Shown: positions 1 to 9,389, counted from the first letter of the stretch. The stretch: DNA of 64,000 bases from Gammaproteobacteria bacterium (GCA_021773355.1 JAJFKE010000011.1:186001-250000), one strand, 5' to 3'. The notes: a model not told the origin generated them from the letters alone. Numbers and translations are program-made.

Positions 1-219
1 ATACTTTTAGCGGCCGATTCCATGCTTTTCTGATGCTAAAACTGCGGATTATATTACGATCGAAACCTGACTTCGCAAAAGCTGTAGATTGTACCATCAA
101 CCGGCCCTTCTTGGACAGTCAAATAGCCTTTTTCTCACATAAAAATCCCCTGTTTTATCAGTAATTTCCGACCTCTAAGCAGGTGATTTTTGCAGGGCGC
201 TATTTTGCATTTTTCTGGG

Positions 220-225
220 TATAAT
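220..225 (+). promoter_or_regulatory. Possible sigma-70 -10 element
   Basis: A TATAAT hexamer lies about 57 bases before the TTG start of the first gene. No convincing -35 hexamer sits at 16-18 bp spacing, so this rests on the -10 match and its position. The rest of positions 1-281 holds no gene I can support. Confidence 0.4.
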
Positions 226-281
226 TCCAGCCCTGATTTCACTCATAAAACCCGATTCGAGCACAAACATTCGAGGAAAAT

Positions 282-1637
282 TTGAATACCAAAAGCATTA
301 TTGAAGCCGATCTATTGATACAGGCAAAATGGATAATTCCAGTGCGTCCGCAAGGTGTGGTTTTTAAAGATCATTGCCTTGCCATACGGGCTAATAAAAT
401 TGTCGCAATATGCCCCGCTGAAGAAGTGACAACAAGCATCAATGCAGCAGAAAAAATGCTACTCGACAGCCATGCGCTTATTCCAGGCTTGATCAATGCA
501 CATGGTCATTCCCCGATGTCCCTATTACGGGGCATAGCGGACGATATTTCCTTGTCGGAATGGCTGGAAGATTCGATTTGGCCACTTGAAGCAAAGTTCG
601 TATCGGAGAAGTTCGTTCGCCATGGCGCAAACCTTGCCATAGCCGAAATGATTCGTTCAGGAACAACTTGTTTCGCTGACATGTACTTCTATCCTGAGCA
701 AGTTGCAAGATCGGCACTTGCAGCGAACATACGTGTGCAGCTCGCCAGCCCGGTTCTGGACTTCCCCACGGTCTGGGCTCAAGATGCCGAGGAGTACATC
801 TCGAAAGCGACAAGGCTTCATGACGATTATAGGCATAGCGAGCTGATTCACACCGCGTTTGGGCCTCATGCCCCTTACACTGTGTCTGATGCCCCTCTTC
901 TAAAGCTTTCAACGCTAGCCGAAGAGATGGATATACCTATACATATGCATCTCCATGAAACCGCCAAAGAAGTATCCGATGCCGTGGCAGCAGATGGGCG
1001 TACTCCGATTGCACGACTGAAGCAGCTGGGCCTGTTAAGCCCCAGGCTGGTATGTGTCCATAGCACCGAACTTTCAGATGAAGATATTGCAATGCTGGCT
1101 GAGGCGGGCTGCCATGTGGTGCACTGCCCGGAATCGAATCTAAAACTTGCAAGTGGATTTTGCGAGGTGGGCAAGCTAAGCAAAGCCGGCATCAATGTAG
1201 CTCTCGGTACTGATGGCTGTGCCAGCAATAACGATTTGGACATGTTTTCGGAAATGCGAACAGCCGCACTGCTTGCCAAAGCCGTAGCTGCAGACGCGAG
1301 TGCGCTGCCTGCCCAACAAGCCCTGGAGATGGCCACCATTAATGGTGCCCAGGCACTGGGACTGGATGCGCAAATTGGTAGCCTGGAAATTGGTAAATAC
1401 GCCGACATCGCCGCCATCAATCTGGACGCATTAAATAGTATGCCGACATTCAATCCTGTTTCACAATTGGTTTATGCCACCCAGGCATCGCAGGTTTCTC
1501 ATGTGTGGTGTGCTGGTCAGCTTCTGCTTGAAGAGGGAGAATTCACTAGTCTTGATGTGCACGCGATCAGAACCGATACCGAGCATTGGCGAAACAAAAT
1601 TGCGGCCGCGTCCCAGTTGCGCACCCAACCTGGATAA
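282..1637 (+). CDS. mtaD: Amidohydrolase, 5-methylthioadenosine/S-adenosylhomocysteine deaminase type (TRZ/ATZ family)
   Basis: A 451-aa cytosolic metal-dependent amidohydrolase. Visible motifs: the metal-binding HGH at residues 74-76 (NAHGHSPMSLLRG), HMHLHE near residue 223, a VHSTEL histidine near 262, and GTDGCASNNDLDM carrying the metal aspartate near 312. These fit the MTA/SAH deaminase branch, which removes the amino group from the adenine of methylthioadenosine or SAH; related members act on other aromatic amines, so the substrate is inferred. The start is a TTG at 282 behind a GAGG-type ribosome site near 273; no ATG lies nearby in frame. The next gene, ubiG, starts at the base after its stop, so the two are probably co-transcribed. 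The same adjacency occurs in Pseudomonas. Confidence 0.85.
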   Translation: MNTKSIIEADLLIQAKWIIPVRPQGVVFKDHCLAIRANKIVAICPAEEVTTSINAAEKMLLDSHALIPGLINAHGHSPMSLLRGIADDISLSEWLEDSIWPLEAKFVSEKFVRHGANLAIAEMIRSGTTCFADMYFYPEQVARSALAANIRVQLASPVLDFPTVWAQDAEEYISKATRLHDDYRHSELIHTAFGPHAPYTVSDAPLLKLSTLAEEMDIPIHMHLHETAKEVSDAVAADGRTPIARLKQLGLLSPRLVCVHSTELSDEDIAMLAEAGCHVVHCPESNLKLASGFCEVGKLSKAGINVALGTDGCASNNDLDMFSEMRTAALLAKAVAADASALPAQQALEMATINGAQALGLDAQIGSLEIGKYADIAAINLDALNSMPTFNPVSQLVYATQASQVSHVWCAGQLLLEEGEFTSLDVHAIRTDTEHWRNKIAAASQLRTQPG

Positions 1638-2357
1638 ATGAATAGAATTATGGAAAACGTCGACGAAGTTGAAATCCGAAAATTTGAAAGCCTGGCTGCT
1701 CGTTGGTGGGATCCTGACAGCGAATTCAAACCCCTGCATCAGATAAATCCACTGCGCATGAGCTACATCAGCAGAATAATAAACCCGGCTGGGAAAAAAA
1801 TACTCGATGTGGGCTGTGGAGGTGGCATTCTGGCTGAGGCGATGGCCCATCATGGAGCCCAGGTAACCGCTATAGACATGGCTGATGCCTCTCTCTCGGT
1901 GGCGAAACTGCATCAACTCGAAAGCAAACTTGATATCGATTATCAAAAATCCTCAGCGGAACTGTTTGCAGAAAATCATCCAGGGCAATTTGATCTGGTG
2001 ACCTGCCTGGAGATGCTGGAGCATGTGCCTGACCCGGCCCTGGTGGTACAGGCGTGCCACGATTTGGTCAAACCCGGAGGCACAGTATTTTTCTCGACTA
2101 TTAACCGCAATCCTAAATCCTATCTGTTCGCCATACTAGGTGCAGAGTACATACTCAATCTTCTACCCCGCGGCACACATGATTACGCAAGGTTTATTAA
2201 ACCTTCAGAACTGGCAGCTTGGTGCCGAAGCAGTGAGCTTAGTCTGCAGGAACAAATAGGTATGGCATACAATCCCCTAACCCGTAAATACAGTTTAGAA
2301 AACAACGTCGATGTTAACTATATCGCCTGTTATACACGCCCCGAGTTACAACAATGA
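1638..2357 (+). CDS. ubiG: Ubiquinone biosynthesis O-methyltransferase UbiG
   Basis: A 239-aa SAM-dependent methyltransferase for the two O-methylation steps of ubiquinone synthesis. The N-terminal pattern (EIRKFESLAARWWDPDSEFKPLH) is characteristic of UbiG. The SAM-binding glycine loop is ILDVGCGGGILAEAMA at about residues 55-70, and the post-motif CLEMLEHVPDP is present. The ATG directly follows the upstream stop codon, and the end overlaps the next start by four bases (ATGA), indicating translational coupling. Confidence 0.95.
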   Translation: MNRIMENVDEVEIRKFESLAARWWDPDSEFKPLHQINPLRMSYISRIINPAGKKILDVGCGGGILAEAMAHHGAQVTAIDMADASLSVAKLHQLESKLDIDYQKSSAELFAENHPGQFDLVTCLEMLEHVPDPALVVQACHDLVKPGGTVFFSTINRNPKSYLFAILGAEYILNLLPRGTHDYARFIKPSELAAWCRSSELSLQEQIGMAYNPLTRKYSLENNVDVNYIACYTRPELQQ

Positions 2358-3043
2358 GTGACCAGCTTCAAACTTCAATCGAATGTGTGTTGTTCGACCT
2401 CGATGGGACTCTTATCGATACTGCGGCCGATTTTTCCCTTGTAGTAAACAAACTATTACATGAGTACGACAAGGCTGCCATATCCGCAGAAGTAATCAGC
2501 AGAACTGTTTCCGACGGTGCAAGAGCATTAGTCAAACTTGCATTTGAAATTGCAGAAGATGATAGCCACTTTTCTATACTGCACCAACGCCTGCTAGAGC
2601 TTTACTACGAGCAATTAAATTCCACCGAAGCAGCTCTGTATCCAGGTTTGGACAATTTACTGCGGCAATTGGAATCACAGAAAATTCCCTGGGGGATTAT
2701 TACCAATAAACCTGAAAAATACAGCACTCGGCTATTACAGCAATTAAACCTGACTGACCGCTGCAGCGTTCTGGTATGCCCTGATCATGTAAGTGAAACC
2801 AAGCCCAACCCAGAACCAATTCTCCTGGCTCTGCAAATACTGGAGCGTGACAGCGGGCGCGCAGTCTATATAGGAGATCACATTCGAGATATCCAGGCTG
2901 CAAAAAATGCCGATGTTATTGCTATCGCTGCAGCCTATGGATATTTATCAGAGGACGCCAAGGTGGATGAATGGTATGCAGACTTTATCTTGCATTCCCC
3001 CGATCAAGCCATCTCCCTATTGAATATACTGAAGTTTGCCTAA
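2354..3043 (+). CDS. mupP: HAD phosphatase, probably N-acetylmuramic acid 6-phosphate phosphatase MupP (Gph-like)
   Basis: A 229-aa haloacid-dehalogenase hydrolase. Motif I is DLDGTLIDTAADF (nucleophile Asp15, acid/base Asp17), motif II is ITNKPEK, and motif III/IV is YIGDHIRDIQAAKNA. By sequence alone it would be named phosphoglycolate phosphatase (Gph). In Pseudomonas the gene between ubiG and the yciK-like reductase is MupP, which dephosphorylates MurNAc-6-P in peptidoglycan recycling. Position and length match here, so MupP is the better name by synteny, though substrate specificity cannot be read from sequence. Overlaps ubiG by 4 bp; the next gene starts 2 bp after its stop. Confidence 0.8.
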   Translation: MSDQLQTSIECVLFDLDGTLIDTAADFSLVVNKLLHEYDKAAISAEVISRTVSDGARALVKLAFEIAEDDSHFSILHQRLLELYYEQLNSTEAALYPGLDNLLRQLESQKIPWGIITNKPEKYSTRLLQQLNLTDRCSVLVCPDHVSETKPNPEPILLALQILERDSGRAVYIGDHIRDIQAAKNADVIAIAAAYGYLSEDAKVDEWYADFILHSPDQAISLLNILKFA

Positions 3044-3045
3044 AT

Positions 3046-3807
3046 ATGAGTTTTAACTACAGCGCCGATAAAAACATGTTGCTTAATAAAACAATATTAA
3101 TAACCGGTGCCAGCGATGGCATAGGTAAAGTCTGCGCGAAAACCTTCGCTAATTATGGAGCCACTGTCGTTCTGTTAGGGCGAGATCAAAACAAGCTAGA
3201 GCAAGTTTATGACGAGATTGAAAAACTTCAACCGGGCAAGGTTATTATCCATCCCCTTGATTTTAAAACTGCAGCCATAAATGATTTTCAAACCCTGGCT
3301 GCCTCCTTGAACGAGCAATTCAACAGCCTGGATGGCCTGATTCATAACGCGGCATTGCTAGGAGCGCGAAGCCCAATCGAATTCTATCCCGATCAGGACT
3401 GGAGCGATCTAATGCAGGTCAATGTAAATGCTGTATTTCGACTTACACAAGTACTGCTGCCTGCTCTAGGCAAATCCTCCGATGCAAGAATTATTTTTAC
3501 TTCATCCAGTGTCGGACGAGTAGGAAGAGCATTCTGGGGAGCCTACGCCGTATCAAAATTCGCTATTGAGGGTTTAATGCAAACTCTGGCGGAGGAAGTA
3601 GAAAACACCACAGGTATTCGGGTAAATAGCCTGAATCCCGGCGGAACTCGCACAAATATGCGCCGTGACGCCTATCCCGCAGAAAATCCCGAGACACAAC
3701 CTAGCGCCGAATCCATAATGCCAGTGTATCTCTATTTGATGAGTCCGGAAGCGCGAACTATACATGGCCAAGCTTTGAATGTGAGAGGATTTAAAGCACA
3801 GGCATAG
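3046..3807 (+). CDS. yciK: YciK-type short-chain dehydrogenase/reductase
   Basis: A 253-aa Rossmann-fold SDR. The NAD(P)-binding TGASDGIGK lies near residue 20, NAALLG is the NAG-like motif, and SSSVGRVGRAFWGAYAVSK carries the catalytic Ser, Tyr and Lys. The frame is open further upstream to 2971, but the ATG at 3046 gives the standard YciK N terminus and sits 2 bp after the upstream stop. YciK proteins have no settled physiological substrate. It is last in the ubiG cluster and converges with rluB 34 bp away. Confidence 0.88.
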   Translation: MSFNYSADKNMLLNKTILITGASDGIGKVCAKTFANYGATVVLLGRDQNKLEQVYDEIEKLQPGKVIIHPLDFKTAAINDFQTLAASLNEQFNSLDGLIHNAALLGARSPIEFYPDQDWSDLMQVNVNAVFRLTQVLLPALGKSSDARIIFTSSSVGRVGRAFWGAYAVSKFAIEGLMQTLAEEVENTTGIRVNSLNPGGTRTNMRRDAYPAENPETQPSAESIMPVYLYLMSPEARTIHGQALNVRGFKAQA

Positions 3808-3824
3808 CTGGCAAGCAAGACTGC

Positions 3825-3844
3825 GGAGCCTCTGAACAAGTCTA
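3825..3844 (+). repeat. 20-bp copy of the outer end of the 47.4-kb inverted-repeat element
   Basis: These 20 bases (GGAGCCTCTGAACAAGTCTA) are identical to positions 47420-47439. They lie between the convergent yciK and rluB genes, and their last bases overlap the rluB stop codon. A 20-base identity is not expected by chance in 64 kb. It is either a solo remnant of the element or a shared 3'-end sequence. Confidence 0.7.
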
Positions 3845-4573
3845 GCTAACCAGTTTAAGTAATTTCTCTATTTCGGGCTTTCCTAATTCCCTGAATCTAC
3901 CCTTGCTGACGGTACTTGGAATAAACAGTGGCCCATACCTGACTCTTTTGAGTCGACTTACTTTCAACCCTTGGGACTCCCATAACTTCCGTACTTCCCG
4001 ATTCCTACCTTCCATCAATACTACGTGGTACCACTGATTAACTCCCTCCCCGCCATAGTGCTGTATGTCGGCAAAGCGGCACAAATTTCCGTCAATAAAC
4101 ACACCCTTGTGCATTTCTTGAACCATGGCCGGGGTCACATCACCTAAAACACGTACTGCGTACTCACGTTCAATCTGTGAGCTGGGATGCATCAGCAGAT
4201 TGGCTAGTTCACCGTCGGTGGTAAACAGCAATAGTCCACTTGTATTAAGATCGAGGCGACCAATAGAAACCCAGCGACCGTGTTTTAAAGGTGGCAAACT
4301 ATCAAACACAGTCTTCCTCCCCTCTGGGTCGCTGCGGGTTGAGACTTCATTTTCTGGTTTGTTATACAATAATACTCGACGCTCTTCGCGGATTTTTTTC
4401 TGTGGTGCGAGCTTCTTACCATCGACAACAATCTTGTCATCATCTGTTACTCGTGCACCGACAACGGCCACCTTACCATTGACCGTGATGCGACCTTTGG
4501 CGATCCATGTTTCAATTTCTCGACGCGAGGCAAATCCTGCCCGAGCCAGTACCTTTTGCAACTTCTCAGTCAT
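3842..4573 (-). CDS. rluB: 23S rRNA pseudouridine synthase RluB
   Basis: A 243-aa enzyme that isomerises a uridine of 23S rRNA helix 80 (position 2605 in E. coli). It has an N-terminal S4 RNA-binding domain at about residues 3-50 and the RsuA/RluB catalytic motif GRLDLNTSGLLLFTTDG with Asp108. The C-terminal region EGRNREVRKLWESQGLKVSRLKR is typical. It lacks the long charged tail seen in some RluB proteins. It lies downstream of scpB with a 64-bp gap, a common arrangement in gammaproteobacteria. Confidence 0.93.
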   Translation of the reverse strand: MTEKLQKVLARAGFASRREIETWIAKGRITVNGKVAVVGARVTDDDKIVVDGKKLAPQKKIREERRVLLYNKPENEVSTRSDPEGRKTVFDSLPPLKHGRWVSIGRLDLNTSGLLLFTTDGELANLLMHPSSQIEREYAVRVLGDVTPAMVQEMHKGVFIDGNLCRFADIQHYGGEGVNQWYHVVLMEGRNREVRKLWESQGLKVSRLKRVRYGPLFIPSTVSKGRFRELGKPEIEKLLKLVS

Positions 4574-4637
4574 AATACATTCATTATTTAGTGTGCAGGC
4601 TTGTTAAATCACTAAGGCATAATTGCCAGATTACAGG

Positions 4638-5645
4638 CTAATCATGAGTTTCGTTTTCGTCAACATCACTACGACGTTCGATATCGTCGGAATTCGGAAC
4701 GGCTGACGCCGCGTCATCATCAGGCAATTCTTTACCATGACCTGATTCCGATGCCAGCGCTGAATCGGTGTCAGTTTGCGACTCGGATTCGGTAATTTTG
4801 ATATCAACCGCTTCCAAAGAATCCAATGTTTGGTCCAATTCTTTTAAGCCGAATTCTTCTTCAAATTCAGCATCCTCTTCGTCACCTTCGTATTCATCAT
4901 CCGCTTCAGTAGGATGTTGCAATTCTGGCGGCAATTGCAAGATTTCGTCCAGCGGCTTTTTAGAGAGGGCTATAGCTTCTTCTTCGGCTAATAGCTCCGC
5001 TTTATCCGCATCACTTAATTCGACCCTGGTTTCATCGACTATTTCTTCAGGCAAATCCAGTATTCTTTGATTCGCTATGTCATCCTCAAGATCGAATTCA
5101 GGATCTTCTTTTACCAGATCTTTGATTTCTGAAAGTGGGGGCAGGTCCTGAAGGCTTTTTAGGTTGAAGTAATCCAGGAACTGTTTCGTAGTTGCGAACA
5201 TAGCCGGCCGTCCCGGTACGTCCCTGTGACCTACTACTCTAACCCATTCTCTATCAAGCAAGGTCCGAATGATATTTGAACTTACACCAACACCGCGTAT
5301 TTCTTCAATATCTCCGCGTGTTATCGGCTGTCTATAGGCAACCAGGGCCAGTGTTTCAAGCAACGCCCTGGTATAACGTGGCGGACGCTCCTCCCACAGT
5401 TTCGAGACCCAATCGCTTAAGTCTTGTTTTACCTGAAATCGAAAGCCGGAAGCTACTTCCTTTAGTTCAAAACCTCGGTCTTTACAATCCTCCTCAATGC
5501 TCTCCATCACGACTTTTAGTTCTTTACGATCCGGCTGTTCTTCTTTACTGAACACTTGAATAATATTATCCAGTGTCAGCGGACGGCCTGCCGCTAGCAG
5601 CAAGCCCTCCACCACCATTTTTACTTTATTGTCGACATTGCTCAT
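4638..5645 (-). CDS. scpB: Segregation and condensation protein B, with long acidic tail
   Basis: A 335-aa partner of ScpA and SMC in chromosome condensation. The first ~180 residues form the tandem winged-helix ScpB core (VEGLLLAAGRPLTLDNI, YTRALLETLALVAYRQPITRGDIEEIRGV, GHRDVPGRPAMFATTKQFLDYF). After about residue 185 comes a ~150-residue tail rich in Glu and Asp with few hydrophobics, probably disordered. Many ScpB proteins are near 200 aa, so the tail is a notable addition, though acidic tails occur in relatives. It lies 24 bp after scpA. Confidence 0.93.
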   Translation of the reverse strand: MSNVDNKVKMVVEGLLLAAGRPLTLDNIIQVFSKEEQPDRKELKVVMESIEEDCKDRGFELKEVASGFRFQVKQDLSDWVSKLWEERPPRYTRALLETLALVAYRQPITRGDIEEIRGVGVSSNIIRTLLDREWVRVVGHRDVPGRPAMFATTKQFLDYFNLKSLQDLPPLSEIKDLVKEDPEFDLEDDIANQRILDLPEEIVDETRVELSDADKAELLAEEEAIALSKKPLDEILQLPPELQHPTEADDEYEGDEEDAEFEEEFGLKELDQTLDSLEAVDIKITESESQTDTDSALASESGHGKELPDDDAASAVPNSDDIERRSDVDENETHD

Positions 5646-5669
5646 GCTGCGTGCTTACCCATACTTCTT

Positions 5670-6539
5670 TTAACTTCTAGATTTCAAATGAATGGGACCG
5701 AAAGATTCTGACTGAACTATTTCAATCATAGAATCTTTTAGTAATTCCATTATTGCCAGAAAAGTTACCACTACGCCCAACCTTCCTTCTTCACGAATGA
5801 GTAACGACACCAGAGGTACGAATTTTTGATTAGAGATTCGCACCAGAATTTCCGACATCTTTTCACGCGTAGACAATGTTTCCCGCTGAATATGATGATG
5901 ACCAAAATTGTCTGCGCGCTTCAACACGCGTGACAAGGCGACAAGCACTTCTTTAAGCTCAACTGTAGGATCAGGGGTAATTCTTTCCAGCTCTGGCAAT
6001 GCTGCTCCCGCGCGATGAATGTCGCGATCCATCCGCGGTAATTCATCGATATCTTCCGCTGCTTGTTTGAAGCGCTCATATTCTTGTAGGCGACGAATAA
6101 GCTGCATACGCGGATCATCTTCTTCCACCTCATCCTCAACATGCCTGGGTAATAAAATACGAGATTTAATTTCAGCGAGCATAGCCGCCATAACTAAATA
6201 TTCCGCAGCAAGCTCAAATTGCCAGGACTCCATCAGGTCAACGTAGTTCATATATTGATCGGTAATGTCGGCTACGTTGATATTTAAAATATCGATGTTT
6301 TGCCGTTTTATCAGATACAGCAATAAATCCAGAGGGCCTTCGAAAGCCTCCAGAAAAATTTCCAGCGCATCGGGTGGGATATAGAGGTCTTTGGGGACTT
6401 CTGTAATGGCTTCCCCTGCAACAAAAGCGAAGGGCAGTTCTTGCTGTTCCGGAGCGTTGGGGTCGTGCATTTCGGGGATTGCAGGAACCCCCTGTGGCTC
6501 AATATTTTCTGAGTCTGCTTCGGTACCGATAATGGTCAA
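5670..6539 (-). CDS. scpA: Segregation and condensation protein A
   Basis: A 289-aa kleisin that bridges the SMC heads. After a ~55-residue variable N-terminal extension comes the core FLEAFEGPLDLLLYLIKRQNIDILNINVADIT, followed by AAEYLVMAAMLAEIKSRILLP and the C-terminal winged-helix LVSLLIREEGRLGVVVTFLAIMELLKD. First gene of the scpA-scpB-rluB run; trpS lies upstream on the same strand, 82 bp away. Confidence 0.93.
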   Translation of the reverse strand: MTIIGTEADSENIEPQGVPAIPEMHDPNAPEQQELPFAFVAGEAITEVPKDLYIPPDALEIFLEAFEGPLDLLLYLIKRQNIDILNINVADITDQYMNYVDLMESWQFELAAEYLVMAAMLAEIKSRILLPRHVEDEVEEDDPRMQLIRRLQEYERFKQAAEDIDELPRMDRDIHRAGAALPELERITPDPTVELKEVLVALSRVLKRADNFGHHHIQRETLSTREKMSEILVRISNQKFVPLVSLLIREEGRLGVVVTFLAIMELLKDSMIEIVQSESFGPIHLKSRS

Positions 6540-6621
6540 TCTATTGGTCTGCTTTGAGTTCTTGTAATAGCGGAAATTTTACCTCATGTGAGGCGGAAAA
6601 GCTCACCTCAGACTGCCATAG

Positions 6622-7836
6622 TTACCAATTACTTAGCCCCATCGCATCTCGCACTTCCTGTAGCGTTTCCTTGGCAGACTCGCGAGCAGTTTCGCAGCCC
6701 TCCGCAATGATGGATTTTACGATATCTGGATCCTTTTCATATTGGGCTGCCTCCTTTTGAATGGGCTCCAATTCAGCGATGATCGCGTCGCTAACGGGCT
6801 TTTTACACTCCAGACAACCTATACTCGCGTTCTTGCATCCGTCTACTACCCAGTCCCGCGTACCCTGACTAGAATATGTTTGATGCAGCTGCCACACCGG
6901 ACATTTTTCCGGATCACCCGGATCCGTCAGTCTCACCCTTGCCGGGTCAGTTGGCATGGTAGCTATTTTTTTTTCTACCTGATCGAGCGGCTCTCTTAAA
7001 CAGATTGTATTGTCGTATGACTTCGACATCTTCTGCCCGTCGAGACCCGGCATTTTTGATGCCGGTGTAAGTAGCGACTGTGGTTCAGCCAATATCATCT
7101 TGCCACCACCCTCCAGGTAACCGAATAGACGCTCAGAGTCGCCTATGGAAATATTCTGTTGTTCCTTGAGCAGTGCGCGCGCTTTCTCCAAGGCTTCGTG
7201 GTCACCTTGCTCTTGGTAAGCAGTACGCAGATGACTGTATTGCTTGGCAGACTTCTTGCCCATTTTCTTAATTGCTGCCTGGGCATTTTCCTCAAACCCT
7301 GGTTCACGCCCATAAATATGGTTGAATCTGCGCGCAGTTTCTCGGGTTAGCTCTACATGGGCTACTTGATCCGCGCCTACAGGCACGTAGCCGGCTCGAT
7401 AGATTAAGATATCTGCTGCCTGTAACAGTGGATAACCTAGAAAACCATAGGTATCTAACTCCTTTTCATGGAGCTTTTCCTGTTGATCTTTATAGCTTGG
7501 TACACGCTCTAGCCACCCAAGCGGCGTAATCATGGACAACAGTAAATGCAATTCCGCGTGCTCCGGCACTCTTGATTGCACAAATAGCGCCGCAGACCCG
7601 GGGTTTACCCCAACCGCCAGCCAATCGATAACCATATCGACGACATTCTGCTCAAATATACTTGGGTCGCCATAGTGGGTGGTTAAGGCATGCCAGTCGG
7701 CAACGAAAAAGAAGCACTCATACTCATGCTGAAGTTTTACCCAATTATTAAGTACCCCGTGCAAGTGCCCGAGATGAAGGCGACCCGTAGGTCGCATTCC
7801 TGATAATACTCGTTGCTTTGAATCCACCGTTGACAA
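6622..7836 (-). CDS. trpS: Tryptophan--tRNA ligase
   Basis: A 404-aa class I aminoacyl-tRNA synthetase that charges tRNA-Trp. The HIGH-type signature is TGRLHLGHLHG near residues 17-27, and KMSKS is in LDGQKMSKSYDNT near residue 250. At 404 aa it is longer than the ~334-aa E. coli enzyme and resembles the long Pseudomonas-type TrpS, which has an extra internal segment. It contains a cysteine-rich stretch (CPVWQLH, CKNASIGCLECKK) near residues 312-342, possibly metal-binding. Confidence 0.95.
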   Translation of the reverse strand: MSTVDSKQRVLSGMRPTGRLHLGHLHGVLNNWVKLQHEYECFFFVADWHALTTHYGDPSIFEQNVVDMVIDWLAVGVNPGSAALFVQSRVPEHAELHLLLSMITPLGWLERVPSYKDQQEKLHEKELDTYGFLGYPLLQAADILIYRAGYVPVGADQVAHVELTRETARRFNHIYGREPGFEENAQAAIKKMGKKSAKQYSHLRTAYQEQGDHEALEKARALLKEQQNISIGDSERLFGYLEGGGKMILAEPQSLLTPASKMPGLDGQKMSKSYDNTICLREPLDQVEKKIATMPTDPARVRLTDPGDPEKCPVWQLHQTYSSQGTRDWVVDGCKNASIGCLECKKPVSDAIIAELEPIQKEAAQYEKDPDIVKSIIAEGCETARESAKETLQEVRDAMGLSNW

Positions 7837-7912
7837 CTTACTCTCCTTTTTGTCTATGGTTTAGACTTGGCCGATCCAAGAGCAGCCAAGATTATAACTT
7901 GCGTTTTAATAG

Positions 7913-8533
7913 CTAAAGAAAAGGTTCGGGATCACCCTTGCCTGTTCTCAATACTTCAGGTACGCCTTCGACCAAATCAACCATCGTTGTAGGTTCCAGG
8001 CCACAAATGCCCCCGTCAACGATTAAGTCTACAAGCTTTCCAAGCTTCAGTCTCATCTCATATGGATCGACTAATTGCTGATCTTCATCAGGAAGTATCA
8101 AGCTGGTACTCATGATTGGTTCACCTAACTTATGCAGGATTGCTTGCGCTATAGTGTTATCCGGAACGCGCAAACCTATCGTCTTTCGCTTTGGATGCAT
8201 CAAGCGTCTCGGTACTTCCGGCGTAGCTTTTAAGATAAATGTATAGGGCCCTGGTGTGTAAGCCTTAAGTATTCGATAGGCACTGTTATGCACCAGGGCG
8301 TAACTGGCAAGTGAAGATAGATCTTCACATACTAAGGTAAAATTATGCTTACTACCCAATTGGCGTATGCGACGAATGCGGTCCAAGGCATTTTTATCGC
8401 CTATATGACAGCCTAGCGCATAGGTTGAATCAGTTGGGTAGACGATAACTCCGCCCCGCAAAAGCACATCTACCACTTGTTTTATAATCCGTTCTTCCGG
8501 ATTATGCGGATGAACTTGTAAGTATTCGCTCAT
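7913..8533 (-). CDS. yciO: YciO/Sua5 family protein, L-threonylcarbamoyladenylate synthase-like
   Basis: A 206-aa YrdC-fold protein. It shows VYPTDSTYALGCHIGDKNAL and KHNFTLVCEDLSSLASYA, the ATP/threonine-site signature of the family. The start at 8533 gives MSEYLQVHPHNPEERIIKQ, matching the usual YciO N terminus; the frame continues 10 codons upstream. True tRNA t6A synthases are YrdC/Sua5, and the YciO branch has weaker or uncertain activity, so the reaction is inferred. Divergent from yciB across a 244-bp region. Confidence 0.85.
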   Translation of the reverse strand: MSEYLQVHPHNPEERIIKQVVDVLLRGGVIVYPTDSTYALGCHIGDKNALDRIRRIRQLGSKHNFTLVCEDLSSLASYALVHNSAYRILKAYTPGPYTFILKATPEVPRRLMHPKRKTIGLRVPDNTIAQAILHKLGEPIMSTSLILPDEDQQLVDPYEMRLKLGKLVDLIVDGGICGLEPTTMVDLVEGVPEVLRTGKGDPEPFL

Positions 8534-8671
8534 GAACTCTAAATCCATGTCGCAAGCGATCACAGCTGCGAATCATGCCCTGCTGGTGGGGTATTAGAAA
8601 ACCGTGATTCTATTACATTGCCTTACAAAAGCAGACACATTTCTTTAAATCGATTACCATGTACGGCTAGC

Positions 8672-8704
8672 GACAAAATATTCCGTTAAATATTAAGTTT
8701 TGTC
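8672..8704. repeat. Inverted repeat in the yciO-yciB divergent region
   Basis: GACAAAA (8672-8678) pairs with TTTTGTC (8698-8704), and the adjoining TATT/AATA can extend the stem around a small bulge. It sits between two divergent starts, where an operator would be expected. No known regulator motif is recognised. Confidence 0.3.
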
Positions 8705-8777
8705 ATATATTGATAAGCGGAACCCAGCATAGAATTTCTCAACTTCAACCCGTTCAATGACACCGAGAAGTACCCAA

Positions 8778-9389
8778 ATGAAACAATTTATAGACTATAT
8801 CCCATTGCTGATATTTTTCGGCGTTTGGACAATAGACGAACGTGTGGTCAGCATCGCCGGTTATGAACACAGCATAGGTGGGATTTTCAGTGCTGCCGAA
8901 TTCTTGCTAGCCGCCTCCATAATTGTTTACGGTTCTCTGTTTTTCTATCAAAAAAGGCTGGACAAATTTCAGTGGATCACCTTGGTTGCGGTAGTACTAT
9001 TTTGCATTCCAACCATCATTTTCCGAAATACCGAATTCCTAAAATGGAAGGCGCCAATCGTAAACTGGATTTTCGCAACTGTTTTTTTTGCATCTCGATT
9101 TTTTGGAGACAAGCCGGCCATAGAACATATGATGGGGCATGCGATAGCAGCTCCCAAGGAAGTTTGGTACAAACTTAACACTATGTGGATTTTATATTTC
9201 ATTGTACTTGGTGCGATCAATTTGATTGTTGCGTTTACCTTGAGCGAAGACCTATGGATAAAATTTAAAGTATTCGGTAATTTGATATTGACCTTCGCTT
9301 TCGTTATAGGCCAAATGCCAATTCTAGCGAAATATATTGAGGTTGATGAAGAGCCAAAAACTGAACCGAGTAACAAAAAGCCCGTTTAG
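8778..9389 (+). CDS. yciB: Inner membrane protein YciB (septation protein A family)
   Basis: A 203-aa integral membrane protein with about five hydrophobic helices. The N terminus [17 protein letters not shown] and the segment [32 protein letters not shown] are diagnostic of YciB/IspZ. The family affects envelope integrity and cell division. The ATG at 8778 was preferred over the in-frame ATG at 8757 because it matches the family start. yciI begins 10 bp downstream, as in many gammaproteobacteria. Confidence 0.9.
   Translation: MKQFIDYIPLLIFFGVWTIDERVVSIAGYEHSIGGIFSAAEFLLAASIIVYGSLFFYQKRLDKFQWITLVAVVLFCIPTIIFRNTEFLKWKAPIVNWIFATVFFASRFFGDKPAIEHMMGHAIAAPKEVWYKLNTMWILYFIVLGAINLIVAFTLSEDLWIKFKVFGNLILTFAFVIGQMPILAKYIEVDEEPKTEPSNKKPV

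Noticed and set aside
875..1453. 192-codon minus-strand frame inside mtaD
   Set aside because: It is entirely antisense to a gene with clear family motifs, and its composition is low complexity (Ser/Ala-rich).
4125..4607. 160-codon plus-strand frame over rluB
   Set aside because: Antisense shadow of rluB, Ser/Thr-rich, without motifs.
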